46,201 bases of DNA from Penium margaritaceum (GCA_023375785.1 SZWC01008645.1:67380-113580); one strand, 5' to 3'; shown: positions 26,338 to 39,238, numbered from the stretch's first letter. Translations and numbers: made by a program. Notes: generated by a model not told the origin, from the sequence alone.

Positions 26338-29300
26338 ATGGCAGCAGCAGGCGTGGTAACAGCAGCCCAGCCCTTGGAGAGGCTGGGAGGACGCACCAAC
26401 TTCACGTTTTGGAAGATCCGTACCCGCCTCCTTTTGGAGGAGAGGGGCTTATGGGAGGTAGTGAGCGGCGACGAGCGCGCTCCGCCTCCACAGGCAAAAG
26501 GCATCACCGCAGCTCAGGTGGTGGCGGGGAAGACGCTGCAGAAAGGTGCAGCAGATGCAAGTTCATCTACAACTGCAGCGGCGGCGTATGAGGAGTGGAA
26601 GAAGAAGGACAGGCAGGCCTACAGGTTGCTTGTCAACACCATCTCCAACCCGCATCTTCAGTACGTGAGTGACAAGGCTACTGCAAAGGAGGGATGGGAC
26701 ACGTTGTGCAAGAAGTATGAGAGCAAGGATCCTGCATTCCTCATGCTTTTGGAGGAAAAGATGATGGATCTGAAAATGCAGGGTGGTGAAGGGATGGAGG
26801 CGTACCTGGACAGGGCAAAGGAGCTGGCGAAGCAGCTGAGAGCGGCCCGCAACCCTGTGGAAGAGACGCGCTTCATCCTCCTTTTGCTGAGGGGACTCCC
26901 AACCAGCTACGACACGGTGCGAGAGACGCTGGAGTGCCAGCCAACTCTCGATCTCGATTTCATCTGCACACACCTGGTGCAGGGGGAACTGCGCCGCAAT
27001 GCCGCAAAACGCAATGGGAGCAACAGCAGCAGTGAAGCAGCTTTGATGGCGATGGGTTCACGCAACCAGCAGCAGCAGCAGTCCGGGCAGCACAGAGGCA
27101 AGAAGAAGGGCAAGTGCCATTATTGCCAGAAAGAGGGGCACTACAAGAAAGAGTGCTTCAAGTTCAAGAGGGACTAGAAGGAGCAGCAGCAGCAGCAGCA
27201 AAAGCAGCAATCTCCCTAGCAACAGCAGCAGCAGTCACAGCAATGTCAGCAGCACCCGCAGCAGCAGCAGTAGAACCAGACCGACGTGCGCCATTTTGGC
27301 AACATGAACGTGGCCAAGGAGGTGTGCGACGGCCTCTTCATGGCGAAGTCTGACATGTCGTAGGTGGACAAGGCGGATCTGGCGTGGTACAAAGACTCTG
27401 GGTGTACCAAGAGTCTGACGCACCACAGGGAGTGGTTTACGCAGTTGCTGTCCATCCCTCCCCGTCCTATCACTTTGGGTGATGATCGGGTGGTGTATGC
27501 TGAAGGGATTGGGATTGTGGAGATGTGGTTGGAGACCCCGCGTGGCATTGAAGTGGGAGTGTTCCATGGCGTGCTGTACGTACCTAATGCTGCATTCAAC
27601 CTCCTCTCAGTCTCCTCTCTTACAAACACAGGACTGCGCGTCGTCTTCGATGATGACTATGGCTACATCCTCAACAAGGATACAGGAGAGGAGTTGGCCA
27701 GGTCGGTGAGAGAGGGCGACATGTACCGCCTGCTGGGGGCGACCAAGATCCCGCGAGAACATGGTCTTGCAGCAGTGGTGCAGGCGACAGATGGTGAGAT
27801 CTGGCATGCGCGCTATGGCCACATCGGCATGCGTGCCTTGCAACAGCTTCAAGCAAACCAGATGGTGCGTGACCTGCCTACCATCTCTAACTTTGAACAA
27901 CAGTTGTGCATCGGCTGTTTGAAGGGGAAGCAGTACCGGGAGGCGTTCTCTGGAGCAGGGGAGCGTGCGAAGGAGGTGTTAGAGCTGGTCCACACGGACG
28001 TGTGTGGACCGATGCAGACCCAGAGCTTTGGAGGCTCTAGGTATTTCCTGACCTTCATTGATGATTTCAGCCGTTACACTGCTGTGTACTTCCTTCCTTC
28101 CAAGGACCAGTTCTTTGACAGGTTCAAGGAGTTCAAGGCCATGGTGGAGAACCAGACTGGCAAGAACATCAAGGCGCTGCGCAGCGATCGCGGTGGAGAG
28201 AACCTGAGCGAGGAGTTCTAGGACTACCTCGCAGCAGCTGGCATCAAGGCGCAGCGTACCACGCCATACTCGCCGCAGCAGAACGTTGTAGCAGAACGCG
28301 CCAACCGTACCATTGTGGAGTCGGCGCGCTCCATGCTGCACGCGACTCGGCTGACCTACGACTTCTGGGATGAAGCAGTAAGCACTGCGGTCTACATCAA
28401 GAACCGCAGTCCAACTAAGGCGCTGGAGCGGATGACGCCGTACGAGGCGTGGTTCGGCAAGAAACCGAGCGTGGGTCATCTCCGAGCATTTGGAAGCCTG
28501 GCGCACATGCACGTGCCCAAGGAGAAGCGGCAGAAATGGGACGCAAAGAGTGCGCAGATACTGATGATTGGCTACGACGTGGCAAGCAAGGCCTATCGCC
28601 TCTATGAGAGGGATACATGCCACGTCATCATCTCCAGGGATGTCGTCTTCAACGAGAGCAACGTCATCGGCACCAACATTGTCTGTGAAGAGGCAGCAGA
28701 ACCAGCAGCTGACGAGACAGTGGGAGCAGAAATCCTTCCTGACCCACTCTCTCCCGATCCTTCCTCTACTGTGACAGTGGGAGAATCACTCTACTCTCCC
28801 ATGTCTGATGCAGCAGATACAGCAGCCTCACCGGTAGAAGCAGAGGAAGAAGATGTAGCACCACCAGCAGGAGCGGTTGTGCCAGCAGCACCGCGCCAGC
28901 CGCCCGCTAATGCTCCAGCACTAGGTCGCAGGTACCCTCTTAGGGTGTGTTACAAGCCTGGTGAGCACGGCCATTTCTGGATGCTACAAAAGCCAGAATA
29001 GATGAACGTCGCAGTTGTAGCAGATTCAGATGAGCCAACGTCATACAAGGAGGCCATGGTTGTACCGGATGCAGCACATTGGGCGCAAGCCGTGCAGCAG
29101 GAGATATAGTCGCAGCTGGACAACGGCACATGGGAGCTGACTGAGCGTCCACCTGGGCGTAAGGTGATCAAGTGCAAGTGGGTGTTCAAGAAGAAGCGGG
29201 GAGCAGATGGTAACCCGGAAAAGTACAAGGCGAGGCTGGTCGCCAAGGGCTACTCGCAGCAGGAGAGCATTGACTACACAGAAACGTTTGCCCCTGTTGC

Positions 29301-30576
29301 AAAGTTTGCCTCTGTGCATACGCTCCTCTCTTATGCAGCAGCTGAGGATTTCGAGGTTCACCACATGGATGTGAAGGCGGCATTCTTGAATGGTGACTTG
29401 GAGGAGGAGATCTACATGGAGCAGCCAGAGGGGTTCGTCATGGATGGCTAGGAGCACTTGGTTTGCAAGTTGCAGAAGTCGCTGTACGGCCTCAAGCAAG
29501 CGTCGCGTGCTTGGAACCAGAAGTTGGATGCGGCGTAGCAATGCATGGGGTTTGAGTGCAGCGAGTGTGACTACAGCGTGTATCGCTGGCAGCATGAGCA
29601 TGAGATCCTCATCATCATTTTGTATGTGGATGACATGCTCCTCCTTTCCAACAGCATGTCTGCACTGCAGGAGTTCAAGGAGGCGATGCAGGAGCGCTTC
29701 CAGATGTCTGATCTCGGGGAGGCGTCATACTTCCTCGGCATCCAGATCATGCGTGACCGCAAATCACACTCTCTCTCGCTACAGCAGAGTCGCTACATCA
29801 AGGATGTCCTGCAGCAGTTCGGCATGGCAGAGGCCAAACCCATCGGCACGCCGTTGGAGACGCGGCAGTACCTCATGAGCTTCGGTGGAGAAGCAGATGT
29901 AGCTGAGTGCCAGAAGTACCAGAGCGCCGTCGGCAGTCTTATGTACCCGATGGTGGCAACCAGGCCTGACCTCGTACAGGCTGTGAGTGCTGTGAGCCAG
30001 CACATGGCGAATCCCGGACCTGAGCACCAGAAGGCAGTGAAGCAGATCTTCCGCTACCTTGCAGGAACCATCAACGTGGGCATCACCTACAACAGCAACG
30101 ACAACAGCATCATCGGCTACACAGATGCAGATTGGACGTCAAATCCTGAGACCCGCAAGTCCATCTCTGGACATGTGTTTCTCATGAATGGAGGTGTCAT
30201 CAGCTGGTGCAGCAAGCGACAGGTGGTCGTGGCCACCTCGAGCATAGAAGCTGAGTACGTCTCTCTCAGCTTTGGAGCCAAGGAAGCAGTTTGGCTCCAG
30301 CGTCTCATGGCAGAGATGAGAAGGGGTGTAGCAGTTCCAGTTCCTGTGCGCGTCGACAACCAGAGCGCAATCGCACTCGCCAAGAATCCTGAGCACCATG
30401 CACGCACCAAGCACATTGACATCGCATATTACTTCATCAGGCACATGGTGCAGGAGGGTGCTATCAAGCTGGAGTTTACTCCAACCAGCAGGCAGGTCGC
30501 TGATTTTTGCACTAAGCCAGTGACCCGTGAGAAACAACAGTTTTGCATGAAGGCATGTGGACTCAGCCCACTCTAA
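26338..30576 (+). pseudogene. gag-pol: P4 gag-pol, continuous 1412-codon frame with nine TAG stops
   Basis: One phase from ATG 26338 to the terminal TAA at 30574-30576, no frameshift. Gag: UBN2 domain (residues about 10-240) and an intact zinc knuckle CHYCQKEGHYKKEC from residue 260, then a Gln-rich stretch. Protease: DSG at residue 353. GAG-pre-integrase: H490, H495, C524, C527. Integrase: D554, D617 and E653, the last two separated by 35 residues (DD35E). RT: MDVKAAFLNGDLEEEIYMEQ and YVDD at 1096-1099. RNase H: YTDADW near 1262, SIEAEYVSLS, KHIDIAYYF; C-terminus CGLSPL. In-frame stops are all TAG: 27175, 27217, 27271, 27361, 28219, 28999, 29107, 29449, 29536. Eight align with CAG in P3 or P6, one with TTG. 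Catalytic residues look intact, so inactivity rests on the stops alone. Confidence 0.95.
27181..27270 (+). repeat. CAG-rich (polyglutamine) tract at the Gag/protease link
   Basis: Runs of CAG coding Gln after the zinc knuckle; also in P3 (about 17140-17240) and P6 (minus, about 37680-37775), with differing lengths. Likely slippage-prone. Confidence 0.85.
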
Positions 30577-30583
30577 CTGCGGC

Positions 30584-30595
30584 AAAGTGGGAGAT
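30584..30595 (+). other. P4 polypurine tract
   Basis: AAAGTGGGAGAT immediately before the 3' LTR. Confidence 0.8.
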
Positions 30596-31159
30596 TGTTG
30601 GGAAAGGAGCCGTCCGGCTTTGTTTCAGGTCCACTGGAGCAAATTCCAGGAAACTTCAAGATGCCTGCTCTGATCGTTGATCCGTCTTCACTATTGGAAA
30701 GATCAGGTGGCAAATTATCTACGGTCCAAGTTTGAGACCGATCCAACGGTCGGATTGGGAGATATGAATTTTCGAAGTTTCAGGGGTCATGGACCGCCGA
30801 TGTCTGGGTGGCCATGGGCAATGGCTCCATGCCTTAGCCTGAGAAAAGAAAAAGGCAAGAGGTCCAGGGTCAAGACCTGATGGGAGAAATATCCAAAAAG
30901 GTCCTTGGTCTTAGGATTGCCTTGTCAGAGTGTGCTGACTAGGATAAAGGTACCTCACCTTACTTTTTAGGTGAGGTGGGATCCTTGTGTGCTAGCCATG
31001 GACATATGGCGATTCTCCATGAGGTTGTGGGTGATGTGACCACTAGGAGTGTGCCATGAGAGCATTCTCTAGCTCTCTAGGTCGTGTGTGACTGGTCAGC
31101 CTGATTGTTCGGCTGATTTCCTCCCTTGTGTGAGATTGTGGACTCTAGTGTGTGAGCCT
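30596..31159 (+). repeat. P4 3' LTR, first part
   Basis: 564 bp from TGTTGGGAAAGG to the AGCCT duplicate (31155-31159), interrupted by P5; the last 174 bp are at 31903-32076. Total 738 bp. Confidence 0.95.
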
Positions 31160-31897
31160 TGTTGGGAAAGGAGCCGTCCGGCTCAGTTTCAGGTCCACAG
31201 GAGCAAGTTCCAGGAAACTTCCAGATGCCTGCTCAGATTGTAAATCCGTCTTGACCATTGGAAAGATCAGGTGGCAAATTATCTACGGTCCAAGTTTCAG
31301 ACCGATCCAACGGTCGGATTGGGAGATATGAATGTTCAAAGTTTCAGGGGTCATGGATCGCCGATGTCTGGGTGGCCATGGGTAATGGCTCCATGCCTTA
31401 GCCTGAGAAAAGAAAAAGGCAAGAGGTCCAGGGTCAAGACCTGATGGGAGAAATATCCAAAAAGGTCCTTGGTCTTAGGATTGCCTTGTCAGAGTGTGCT
31501 GACTAGGATAAAGGTACCTCTCCTTGCTTTCTAGGTGAGGTGAGATCCTTGTGTGCTAGCCATGGACACATGGCGATTCTCCATGGGTTTGTGGGTGATG
31601 TGACCACTAGGAGTGTGCCATGAGAGCATTCTCTAGCTCTCTAGGTCGTGTGTGACTGGTCAGCCTGATTGTTAGGCTGATTTCCTCCCTTGTGTGAGAT
31701 TGTGGACTCTAGTGTGTGAGCCTTAGTCTCCATGGCTAAGTGGTGTGGCTTGTGAGAGGGCTTACTTGCCCAAGCTCTAGCTCTATATGTACTCCATCAT
31801 TTTGAGTGATTCAACAACTATTCTTCAGCACAAGTGATGCCCTTTCAGTCCCACATGCTCGCTGCTCCAAGGCTCCCTCTCTCCTCCAGATCCAATA
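31160..31897 (+). repeat. P5: solo LTR of family P inside the P4 3' LTR
   Basis: 738 bp, TGTTGGGAAAGG...CCAATA (end decayed from CCAACA). Perfect AGCCT duplicates at 31155-31159 and 31898-31902 show a real insertion of the same family and orientation, followed by LTR-LTR recombination. TATATGTA at 31784-31791. Confidence 0.95.
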
Positions 31898-31902
31898 AGC
31901 CT

Positions 31903-32076
31903 TAGCCTCCATGGCTAAGTGGTGTGGCTTGTGAGAGGGCTGACTTGCCCAAGCTCTAGCTCTATATGTACTCTATCATTTTGAGTGATTCAACAACCAT
32001 TCTTGAGCACAACTGATGCCCTTTCAGTCCCACATGCTCGCTGCTCCAAGACTAGCTCTCTCCTACAGTTCCAACA
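31903..32076 (+). repeat. P4 3' LTR, last part
   Basis: 174 bp resuming after P5, ending CCAACA; followed by GCAGG. Confidence 0.93.
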
Positions 32077-33626
32077 GCAGGCAGCTCAGTCGTGGGAAGA
32101 CGATTCGTGATATATGTTGCAGTGTGAAGAGCTTCAGCCTAGAATGCGGATGAGAGTCCGGCCGTATGAAGCATAGTTCGAACTCTTTCAAGGAGAGTCT
32201 GATTCATCCTTTCGGCTTTACCATTTTATTGTGGAGTGTATGGCACTGTGGTTTGATGCTGAATACCTCTTTCATCATAGAAAGCCTTGAGGTTGCGGTT
32301 GACAAACTCTGTTCCGTTATCAGTTTGGATCTTCTTCACGGTCAGGCTGGTTTCGTTTTCAACCTGTCGAACCCAGGTCTTGATTTCTTTAAGAGCATCA
32401 GATTTGAAGCGGAGAATCCGAGTCCAGACCATGTGTGAATAATCGTCCAGAATGACAAGGAAGTAGTACTTGTTGGAGAGGGAGCCTTCCTTGATATAGT
32501 ATAGATCCATGTGGACAAGTTCCGGGCACTCATGAGTCCCATGTGACGGGAGTGTCTGAAAAGACGCTTGATGTTTCCCTGTGATGTAGCCGTCGCACAT
32601 GGATGCTTCTTTATCTTACAGTAGGCTGTCCGGAAGATCATGAGTAACTGAATCTGCAGCCATTTTTATTAGAGTTGGATAGCTGACATGTGCCAGCCGC
32701 TTGTGCCAAAGTTCTGCTGGGTTTGCCAGAGATGGCTTTGTTGGTGTAGGAGTAGAAGCCACGAACGCCATCTCTTACGTTGCTAAATGTCTTGATGGTT
32801 CACTGGTGTCAAGGATAGTCAGATTTCCCATCCGTGTAGCCACAGCTGCCAGTTTTGATGCTTGGTTGTACACCTTGCAGTTCTTGTCAGTGTCAAACAC
32901 TACTTTGAAGCCTTTGCCATTGAGCTTGGTGACTGAGAGGAGGTTTGCGGCAAGGTCTGGGACATAAAGTACGTCTTCAAAAGTCCTTGTTGCCGGTTTT
33001 CCGTTGTACTTGATCCCAACTCTCACTCTTCCTTGGCCGTAGGCAGGGATGGTTCTTCCATGACCAAGAAGGACTTCTCGTGACGTAAGAAAATGTTTGA
33101 AGTTGATGAACTAGTCCTTTTTGCAGGTCATATGTTTCGTGCACCCAGAGTCCATGATCCATGCCAATATACCAGCAACCAGGAGAAGGGCACTGTCGAT
33201 AGAGCACATGGCCAGTTCTTCAGTCACAAACTCTTCCTCAGTCATGATGTGGTGTACTGAGTCTATTGGTTCTGAGTCATAGAATGAAGGCTCTGGTGGT
33301 GTAGCTGACATGTCCCCATCAGGCATAGTTGGTCCTTCAGATAGGAGGTTCAACTAAAAGTTGTCCTCTCCGTCTGATAAATCATGTGCTTTTGGAGATC
33401 CTGTGAGAAAGGCGGCCACGATGGACATGTAAACAGTCAGCATTGCTTGACGTGGTTGTCGGGACCCATAGTGACGAGCAAAGTTTGGACGCCATTTGGG
33501 GTAGTCCACAGCAATGTGCCCTTTTTGTTTGCACATCCAGCATACTCGGTCACGTAGGGGAACATATCCTCGTGGTGAATGAGGAACAGATGAATCTGTG
33601 TTGTTGGAATGTGTGAGGGAGCCCTG
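32077..33626 (-). pseudogene. pol: S1 zinc knuckle, protease, GAG-pre-integrase and integrase
   Basis: Minus strand between P4 and P6. It reads, in order, CWMCKQKGHIAVDYPK (knuckle with the last Cys changed to Tyr), a linker, protease WIMDSGCTKHMTCKKD and FEDVLYVPDLAANLLSVTKL, GAG-pre-integrase LWHKRLAHVSYPTLI with CDGYITGKH (one zinc Cys replaced by Tyr), and the integrase core LVHMDLYYIKEGS, FLVILDDYSHMVWTRIL, TDNGTEFVNRNL, and NGKAERMNQTLLERVRTML with the catalytic Glu. In-frame TAG and TAA stops are present, but the phase is constant from 33536 to the P4 site. Confidence 0.92.
33622..33626. repeat. Target-site duplicate of P6 (left)
   Basis: CCCTG, identical to 39974-39978. Confidence 0.95.
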
Positions 33627-34364
33627 TGTTGGATCTAGAGGAGAGAGGGAGTCTTGGAGCAGCGAGCATGTGGGACTGAAAGGGTATTAGTTGTGCTGAA
33701 GAATGGTTGTTGAATCACTCAAAATGATGGAGTACATATAGAGCTAAAGCTTGGGCAAGTCAGCCCTCTCACAAGCCACACCACGTAGCCATGGAGGCTA
33801 AGGCTCACACACTAGAGTCCACAATCTCACACAAGGGAGGAAATCAGCCCAACAATCAGGCTGACCAGTCACACACGACCTAGAGAGCTGGAGAATGCTC
33901 TCATGGCACACTTCTAGTGGTCATATCACCCACAAACCCATGGAGAATCGCCATGTGTCCATGGCTAGCACACAAGGATCTCACCTCACCTAAAAAGTAA
34001 GGTGAGGTACCTTTATCCTAGTCAGCACACTCTGACAAGGCAATCCTAAAACCAAGGACCTTTTTGGATATTTCTCCCATCAGGTCTTGACCCTGGACCT
34101 CTTGCCTTTTTCTTTTCTCAGGCTAAGGCATGGAGCCATTGCCCATGGGCACCCAGACATCGGCGGTCCATGATCCCTGAAACTTCGAACATTCATATCT
34201 CCCAATCCGACCGTTGGATCGGCCTGAAACTTGGACCGTAGATAATTTGCCACCTGATCTTTCCAATGGTGAAGACAGATTGATGATCGGAGCAAGCTTG
34301 TGGACGTTTCCTGGAACTTGCTTCTGTGGACCTGAAACAGAACCGGACGGCTCCTTTCCCAACA
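33627..34364 (-). repeat. P6 3' LTR
   Basis: 738 bp, minus-strand TGTTGGGAAAGG...ATCCAACA. The adjoining polypurine tract is 34365-34376 (minus). Confidence 0.93.
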
Positions 34365-34383
34365 ATCTCCCACTTTACCGTAG

Positions 34384-37300
34384 TCAGAGTGGGCTGAGTC
34401 CACATGCCTTCATGGAGAACTGCTACTTCTCACGTGTCACTGGCTTAGTGCAGAAATCAGCGACCTGCGTGCTGGTTGGAGTAAACTCCAGCTTGATAGC
34501 ACCCTCCTGCACCATGTGCCTGATGAAGTGATATGCGATGTCAATGTGCTTGGTGCGTGCATGGTGCTCAGGATTCTTGGTGAGTGCGATTGCGCTTTGG
34601 TTGTCGACGCGCACAGGAACTGGAACTGCTACACTCCCACTCATCTCCGCCATGAGACGCTGGAGCCAAACTGCTTCCTTGGCTCCAAAGCTGAGAGAGA
34701 CGTACTCAACTTCTGTGCTCGAGGTAGCCACGACCACTTGTCGCTTGCTACACCAGCTGATGGCACCTCCATTCATGAGAAACACATGTCCAGAGATGGA
34801 CTTGCAGGTCTCAGGATTTGAAGCCCAATCTACATCTGCGTAGCCAATGATGCTGTTGTCGTTGCCGTTGTAGGTGATGCCGACGTTGATGGTTCCAGCA
34901 AGGTAGCGGAAGATCCGCTTCACTGCCTTCTGTTGCTCGGGTCCGGGATTCGCCATGTGCTGGCTCACAGCGCTCACAGCCTGTGCGAAGTCAGGCCTGG
35001 TTGCCACCATCAGGTACATAAGACTGCCGACGGCGCTCTGGTACTTCTGCCGCTCAGCTGCATCTGTTTCTCCACTGAAGCTCACGAGGTACTGCCGCCT
35101 CTCCAACGGCATGCCGATGGATTTGGCCTCTGCCATGCCGAACCGCTGCAGGACGTCCTTGATGTAGCGACTCTGCTATAGCAAGAGAGAGCGTGATTTG
35201 CGGTCATGCATGATCTGGATGCCGAGGAAGTATGACGCCTCCCCAAGATCAGACATCTGGAAGCGCTCCTGCATCGCCTCCCTGAACTCCTGCAGTGCAG
35301 ACATGCTGTTGGAAAGGAGGAGCATGTCATCCACATACACAATGATGATGAGGATCTCATGCGTATGCTGCCAGCGATACACGCTGTAGTCACACTCGCT
35401 GCGCTCAAACCCCATGCACTGCAATGCCGCATCCAACTTCTGGTTCCAAGCACGCGACGCTTGCTTGAGGCCATACAACGACTTCTGCAGCTTGCAAACC
35501 AGGTGCTCCTGGCCATCCATGACGAACCCCTCCGGCTGCTCCATGTAGATCTCCTCCTCCAAGTCACCATTCAAGAATGCCGTCTTGACATCCATGTGGT
35601 GAACCTCGAAATCCTCAGCTGCTGCATAAGAGAGGAGCTTACACACAGAGGCAAACTTTGCAACAGGGGCAAAAGTTTCTGTGTAGTCGATGCCTCCTGC
35701 TGCGAGTAGCCCTTGGAGACCAGCCTCGCCTTGTACTTTTCCAGGTTACCATCTGCTCCCCGCTTCTTCTTGAACAACCACTTGCACTTGATCACTTTAC
35801 GCCTAAGTGGACGCTCAGTCAGCTCCCACGTGCCGTTGTCCAGCTGCGACTGTATCTCCTGCTGCACGGCTTGCACCCAATCTGCTGCGTCCGGTGCAGT
35901 CATGGCCTCCTTGTATGACGTTGGCTCATCTGAATCTGCTACAACTGCGACGTTCATTTGTTCTGGTTTCTGCAGCATCCAAAAATGGCCGCGCTCACCA
36001 GGCTTGTAACGCACCCTAAGAGGATACCTGCGACCTGGTGCTGGAGCATTAGCAGGCAGCTGGCGCGGTGCTGCTGGCACAACTGCTACTGCTGGTGGTG
36101 CTACATCTTCCTCCTCTGCTTCTGCCGGTGAGGCTGCTGTATCTGCTGCATCAGACATGGGAGAGTAGAGTAATTCTCCCACTGTCACAGTAGAGGAAGG
36201 ATCGGGAGAGAGTGGGTCAGGAAGGATTTCTGCTCCCACTGTCTCGTCAGCTGCTGGTTCTGCTGCCTCTTCACAGACAATGTTGGTGCCGATTACGTTG
36301 CTCTCATTGAAGACGACATCCCTGGAGATGATGACGTGGCCTGTATCCCTCTCATAGAGGCGATAGGCCTTGTTTGCCACGTCGTAGCCAATCATCAGCA
36401 TCTGTGCACTCTTTGCGTCCCATTTCTGCCGCTTCTCCTTGGGCACGTGCATGTGCGCCAGGCTGCCAAATGCTCAGAGATGACCCACGCTCGGTTTCTT
36501 GCCGAACCACGCCTCGTACGGCGTCATCTGCTCCAGCACCTTAGTTGGACTGCGGTTCTTGATGTAGACCGTAGTGCTCACTGCTTCAGCCCAGAAGTCG
36601 TAGGTCAGCCGAGCCGCGTGCAGCATGGAGCACGCCGACTCCACAATGGTACGGTTGGCGCGTTCTGCTACACCGTTCTGCTGCGGCGAGTACGTCGCGG
36701 TACGCTGCGCCTTGATGTTAGCTGCTGCAAGGTAGTCCTGGAACTCCTTGTTCAGGTACTCTCCACCGCGATCGCTGCGCAGCGCCTTGATCTTCTTGCC
36801 AGTGTCGTTCTCCACCATGGCCTTGAACTCCTTGAACCTGTCAAAGCACTGGTCCTTGGAAGGAAGTACACAGTAGTGTAACGGCTGAAATCATCAATGA
36901 AGGTCAGGAAATACCTAGAGCCTCCAAAGCTCTGAGTCTGCATCGGTCCACACAGGTCCGTGTAGACCAGCTCCAACACCTCCTTCGCACGCTCCCCTGC
37001 TCCAGAGAACTCCTCCCGGTGCTGCTTCCCCTCCAAACAGCCGATGCACAACTGCTGTTCAAAGTTAGAGATGGTAGGCAGGTCACGCACCATGTGCTTT
37101 GCTTGAAGCTGCTGCAAGGCACGCATGCCGATGTGGCCGTAGCGCGCATGCCAGATCTCACCAACTGTCGCCTGCACCACTGCTGCAAGACTCTGCTCAC
37201 GCGGGATCTTGGTCGCCCCCAGCAGGCGGTACATGTCGCCCTCCTTCACCGACCTGGCCAACTCCTCTCCTGTATCCTTGTTGAGGATGTAGCCATAGTC

Positions 37301-38599
37301 ATCATCGAAGACGATGCGCAGTCCTGTATTTGTAAGAGAGGAGATTGAGAGGAGGTTGAATGCAGCATTAGGTACGTACAGCACACCATGGAACACTCCC
37401 ACTTCAATGCCACGCGGGGTCTCCAACCACATCTCCACAATCCCAATCCCTTCAGCATACACCACCCGATCATCACCCAAACCGTTAGGACGGGGAGTGA
37501 TGGACAGCAATTGCGTGAACCACTCCCTGTGGTACGTCAGACTCTTGGTACATCCAGAGTCTTTGTACCACGCTAGATCCGCCTTCTCCACCTACGACAT
37601 GTCAGACTTCGCCATGAAGAGGCGGTCGCGCACCTCCTTGGCCACGTTCATGCTGCCAAAATGGCGCACGCCGGTCTGGTTTTGCTGTTGCTGCTGCTGC
37701 TGGTGCTGCTGACGTTGCTGTGACTGCTGCTGCTGTTGCTGGGGAGATTGCTGCTTTTGCTGCTGCTGCTGCTGCTCCTTCTGGTCCCTCTTGAACTTGA
37801 AGCACTCTTTCTTGTAGTGCCCCTCTTTCTGGCAATAATGGCACTTGCCCTTCTTCTTTCCTCTCTGGTGCCCGGACTGCTGCTGTTGCTGGTTGCGTCA
37901 GCCCATCGCCATGAAAGTTGCTTCACTGCTACTACTGCCGCCATTGCGTTTTGCGGCATTGCGGCGCAGTTCCACCTGTACCAGGTGTGTGCAGATGAAG
38001 TCGAGGTTGAGAGTTGGCTGGCACTCTAGCTTCTCTCGCACCGTATCGTAGCTGGTTGGGAGTCCCCTCAGCAAGAGGAGGATGAAGCGCGTCTCTTCCA
38101 CAGGGTTGCCGGACGCTCTCAGCTGCTTCGCCAGCTCCTTTGCCCTGTCCAGGTACGCCTCCATCCCTTCACCACCTTGCATTTTCAGCGCCATCATCTT
38201 TTCTTCCAAAAGCATGAGGAATGCAGGATCCTTACTCTCATACTTCTTGCACAACGTATCCCACCCCTCCTTTACTGAAGATGCGGGTTGGAGATGGTGT
38301 TGACAAGCAACCTGTAGGCCTGCCTGTCCTTCTTCTTCCACTCCTCATACGCCGCCGCTGCAGTTGTAGATGAACTTGCATCTTCTGCACCTTTCTGCGG
38401 CGTCTTCTCCGCCACCACCTGAGCTACGGTGATGCCTTTTGCCTGTGGAGGCGGAGCGCGCTCGTCGCCGCTCACCACCTTCCCACAAGCCCCTCTCCTC
38501 CAAAAGGAGGCGGGTACGGATCTTCCAAAACGTGAAGTTGGCGCGTCCTTCCAGCCTCTCCAAGGGCTGGGCTGCTGTTACCACGCCTGCTGCTGCCAT
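34384..38599 (-). pseudogene. gag-pol: P6 gag-pol, frameshifted
   Basis: Start at 38599 (MAAAGVVTAAQPLERLEGR), stop TGA at 34386-34384 after CGLSPL. Gag has a small compensated frame change near 38480-38340 and loses a few codons before EGWDTLCKKYES; its knuckle CHYCQKEGHYKKEC is intact near 37,800-37,845. Protease DSGCTKSLTYH (near 37560), GAG-pre-integrase WHARYGHIGMRAL and CIGCLEGK, and the integrase first Asp in YTDLCGP, SDRGGEYLNKEF and NGVAERANRT are readable, with a frameshift near 36850. RT and RNase H are nearly complete (MDVKTAFLNGDLEEEIYMEQ, YVDDMLL, FLGIQIM, VDWASNPETCKS, KHIDIAYHF) with a further shift near 35690. TGA near 36473 arose from CGA and TAG near 35176 from CAG. Confidence 0.93.
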
Positions 38600-39223
38600 T
38601 TTGAGCTTTGGTGATGCTCAACGCTGCCCTTGGGTGGCGGCGCTACCCCTGCTTCTGCTGCTACTTTTGCCAGAAATCTGTCTGACAGAAAATGGACTGT
38701 AGATGCCAGCAGACTAGGAATGTGGAAAAACGGAGCCCACCACTAGAAACTTCAGCTCAAAACCTTTCAAATCGACCCATAAAACAGGGTCATCAACAGG
38801 GGATTTTGAAAGATATGCCCTCTTGAAAACAGGGTATGCTTCTACTCCTACTCCATCTCAGACCAGCCAGCTTGTAAACGGCGTTTCTCCCAAACGAATC
38901 AATGGAATGCAAATATGTTTGCACCAATGGAAAGCTTAGGAAAAGTTCGCATATGCCACTTTTTAAATTTGACAAAGAAACGAGAGAGTTATGGTCATCA
39001 CAAGGCGACAGTCTTACTCATAGAGAAGAGTGTAGCCCTGGCCGACCTCGTTTTGATTATGACTCTCACTCCGAGTGTTGGATCTTTGCGATCTTGGGCT
39101 CGTTGGAAATCTTGTCTTGCGAACTTGAAGATCTAGTGGTCGATTGTCAAATTTGGTCAAGGTTTGACCCTAACCCGTCACTCTCAAACTGACGGCCTGT
39201 GCTGGCTGAATCTGGCAGAATCT
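38600..39223 (-). other. P6 leader
   Basis: Non-coding, collinear with P1, P3 and P4 leaders; the hairpin arms are degenerate (GAGAGTTATGGTCATC near 38983, GATTATGACTCTC near 39054). Confidence 0.7.
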
Positions 39224-39236
39224 GGCTCTGATACCA
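39224..39236 (-). other. P6 primer-binding site for initiator tRNA-Met
   Basis: Minus strand TGGTATCAGAGCC, two bases from the LTR. Confidence 0.93.
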
Positions 39237-39238
39237 AA

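Larger units (their letters stand above)
24756..32076 (+). mobile_element. P4: full-length family P element with an unshifted gag-pol frame
   Basis: 5' LTR, primer site, leader, complete gag-pol, polypurine tract and 3' LTR, flanked by perfect GCAGG. It is inserted in the S1 integrase region. The 3' LTR hosts the solo LTR P5. It is the most complete P copy in the window, disabled only by point stops. Confidence 0.96.
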
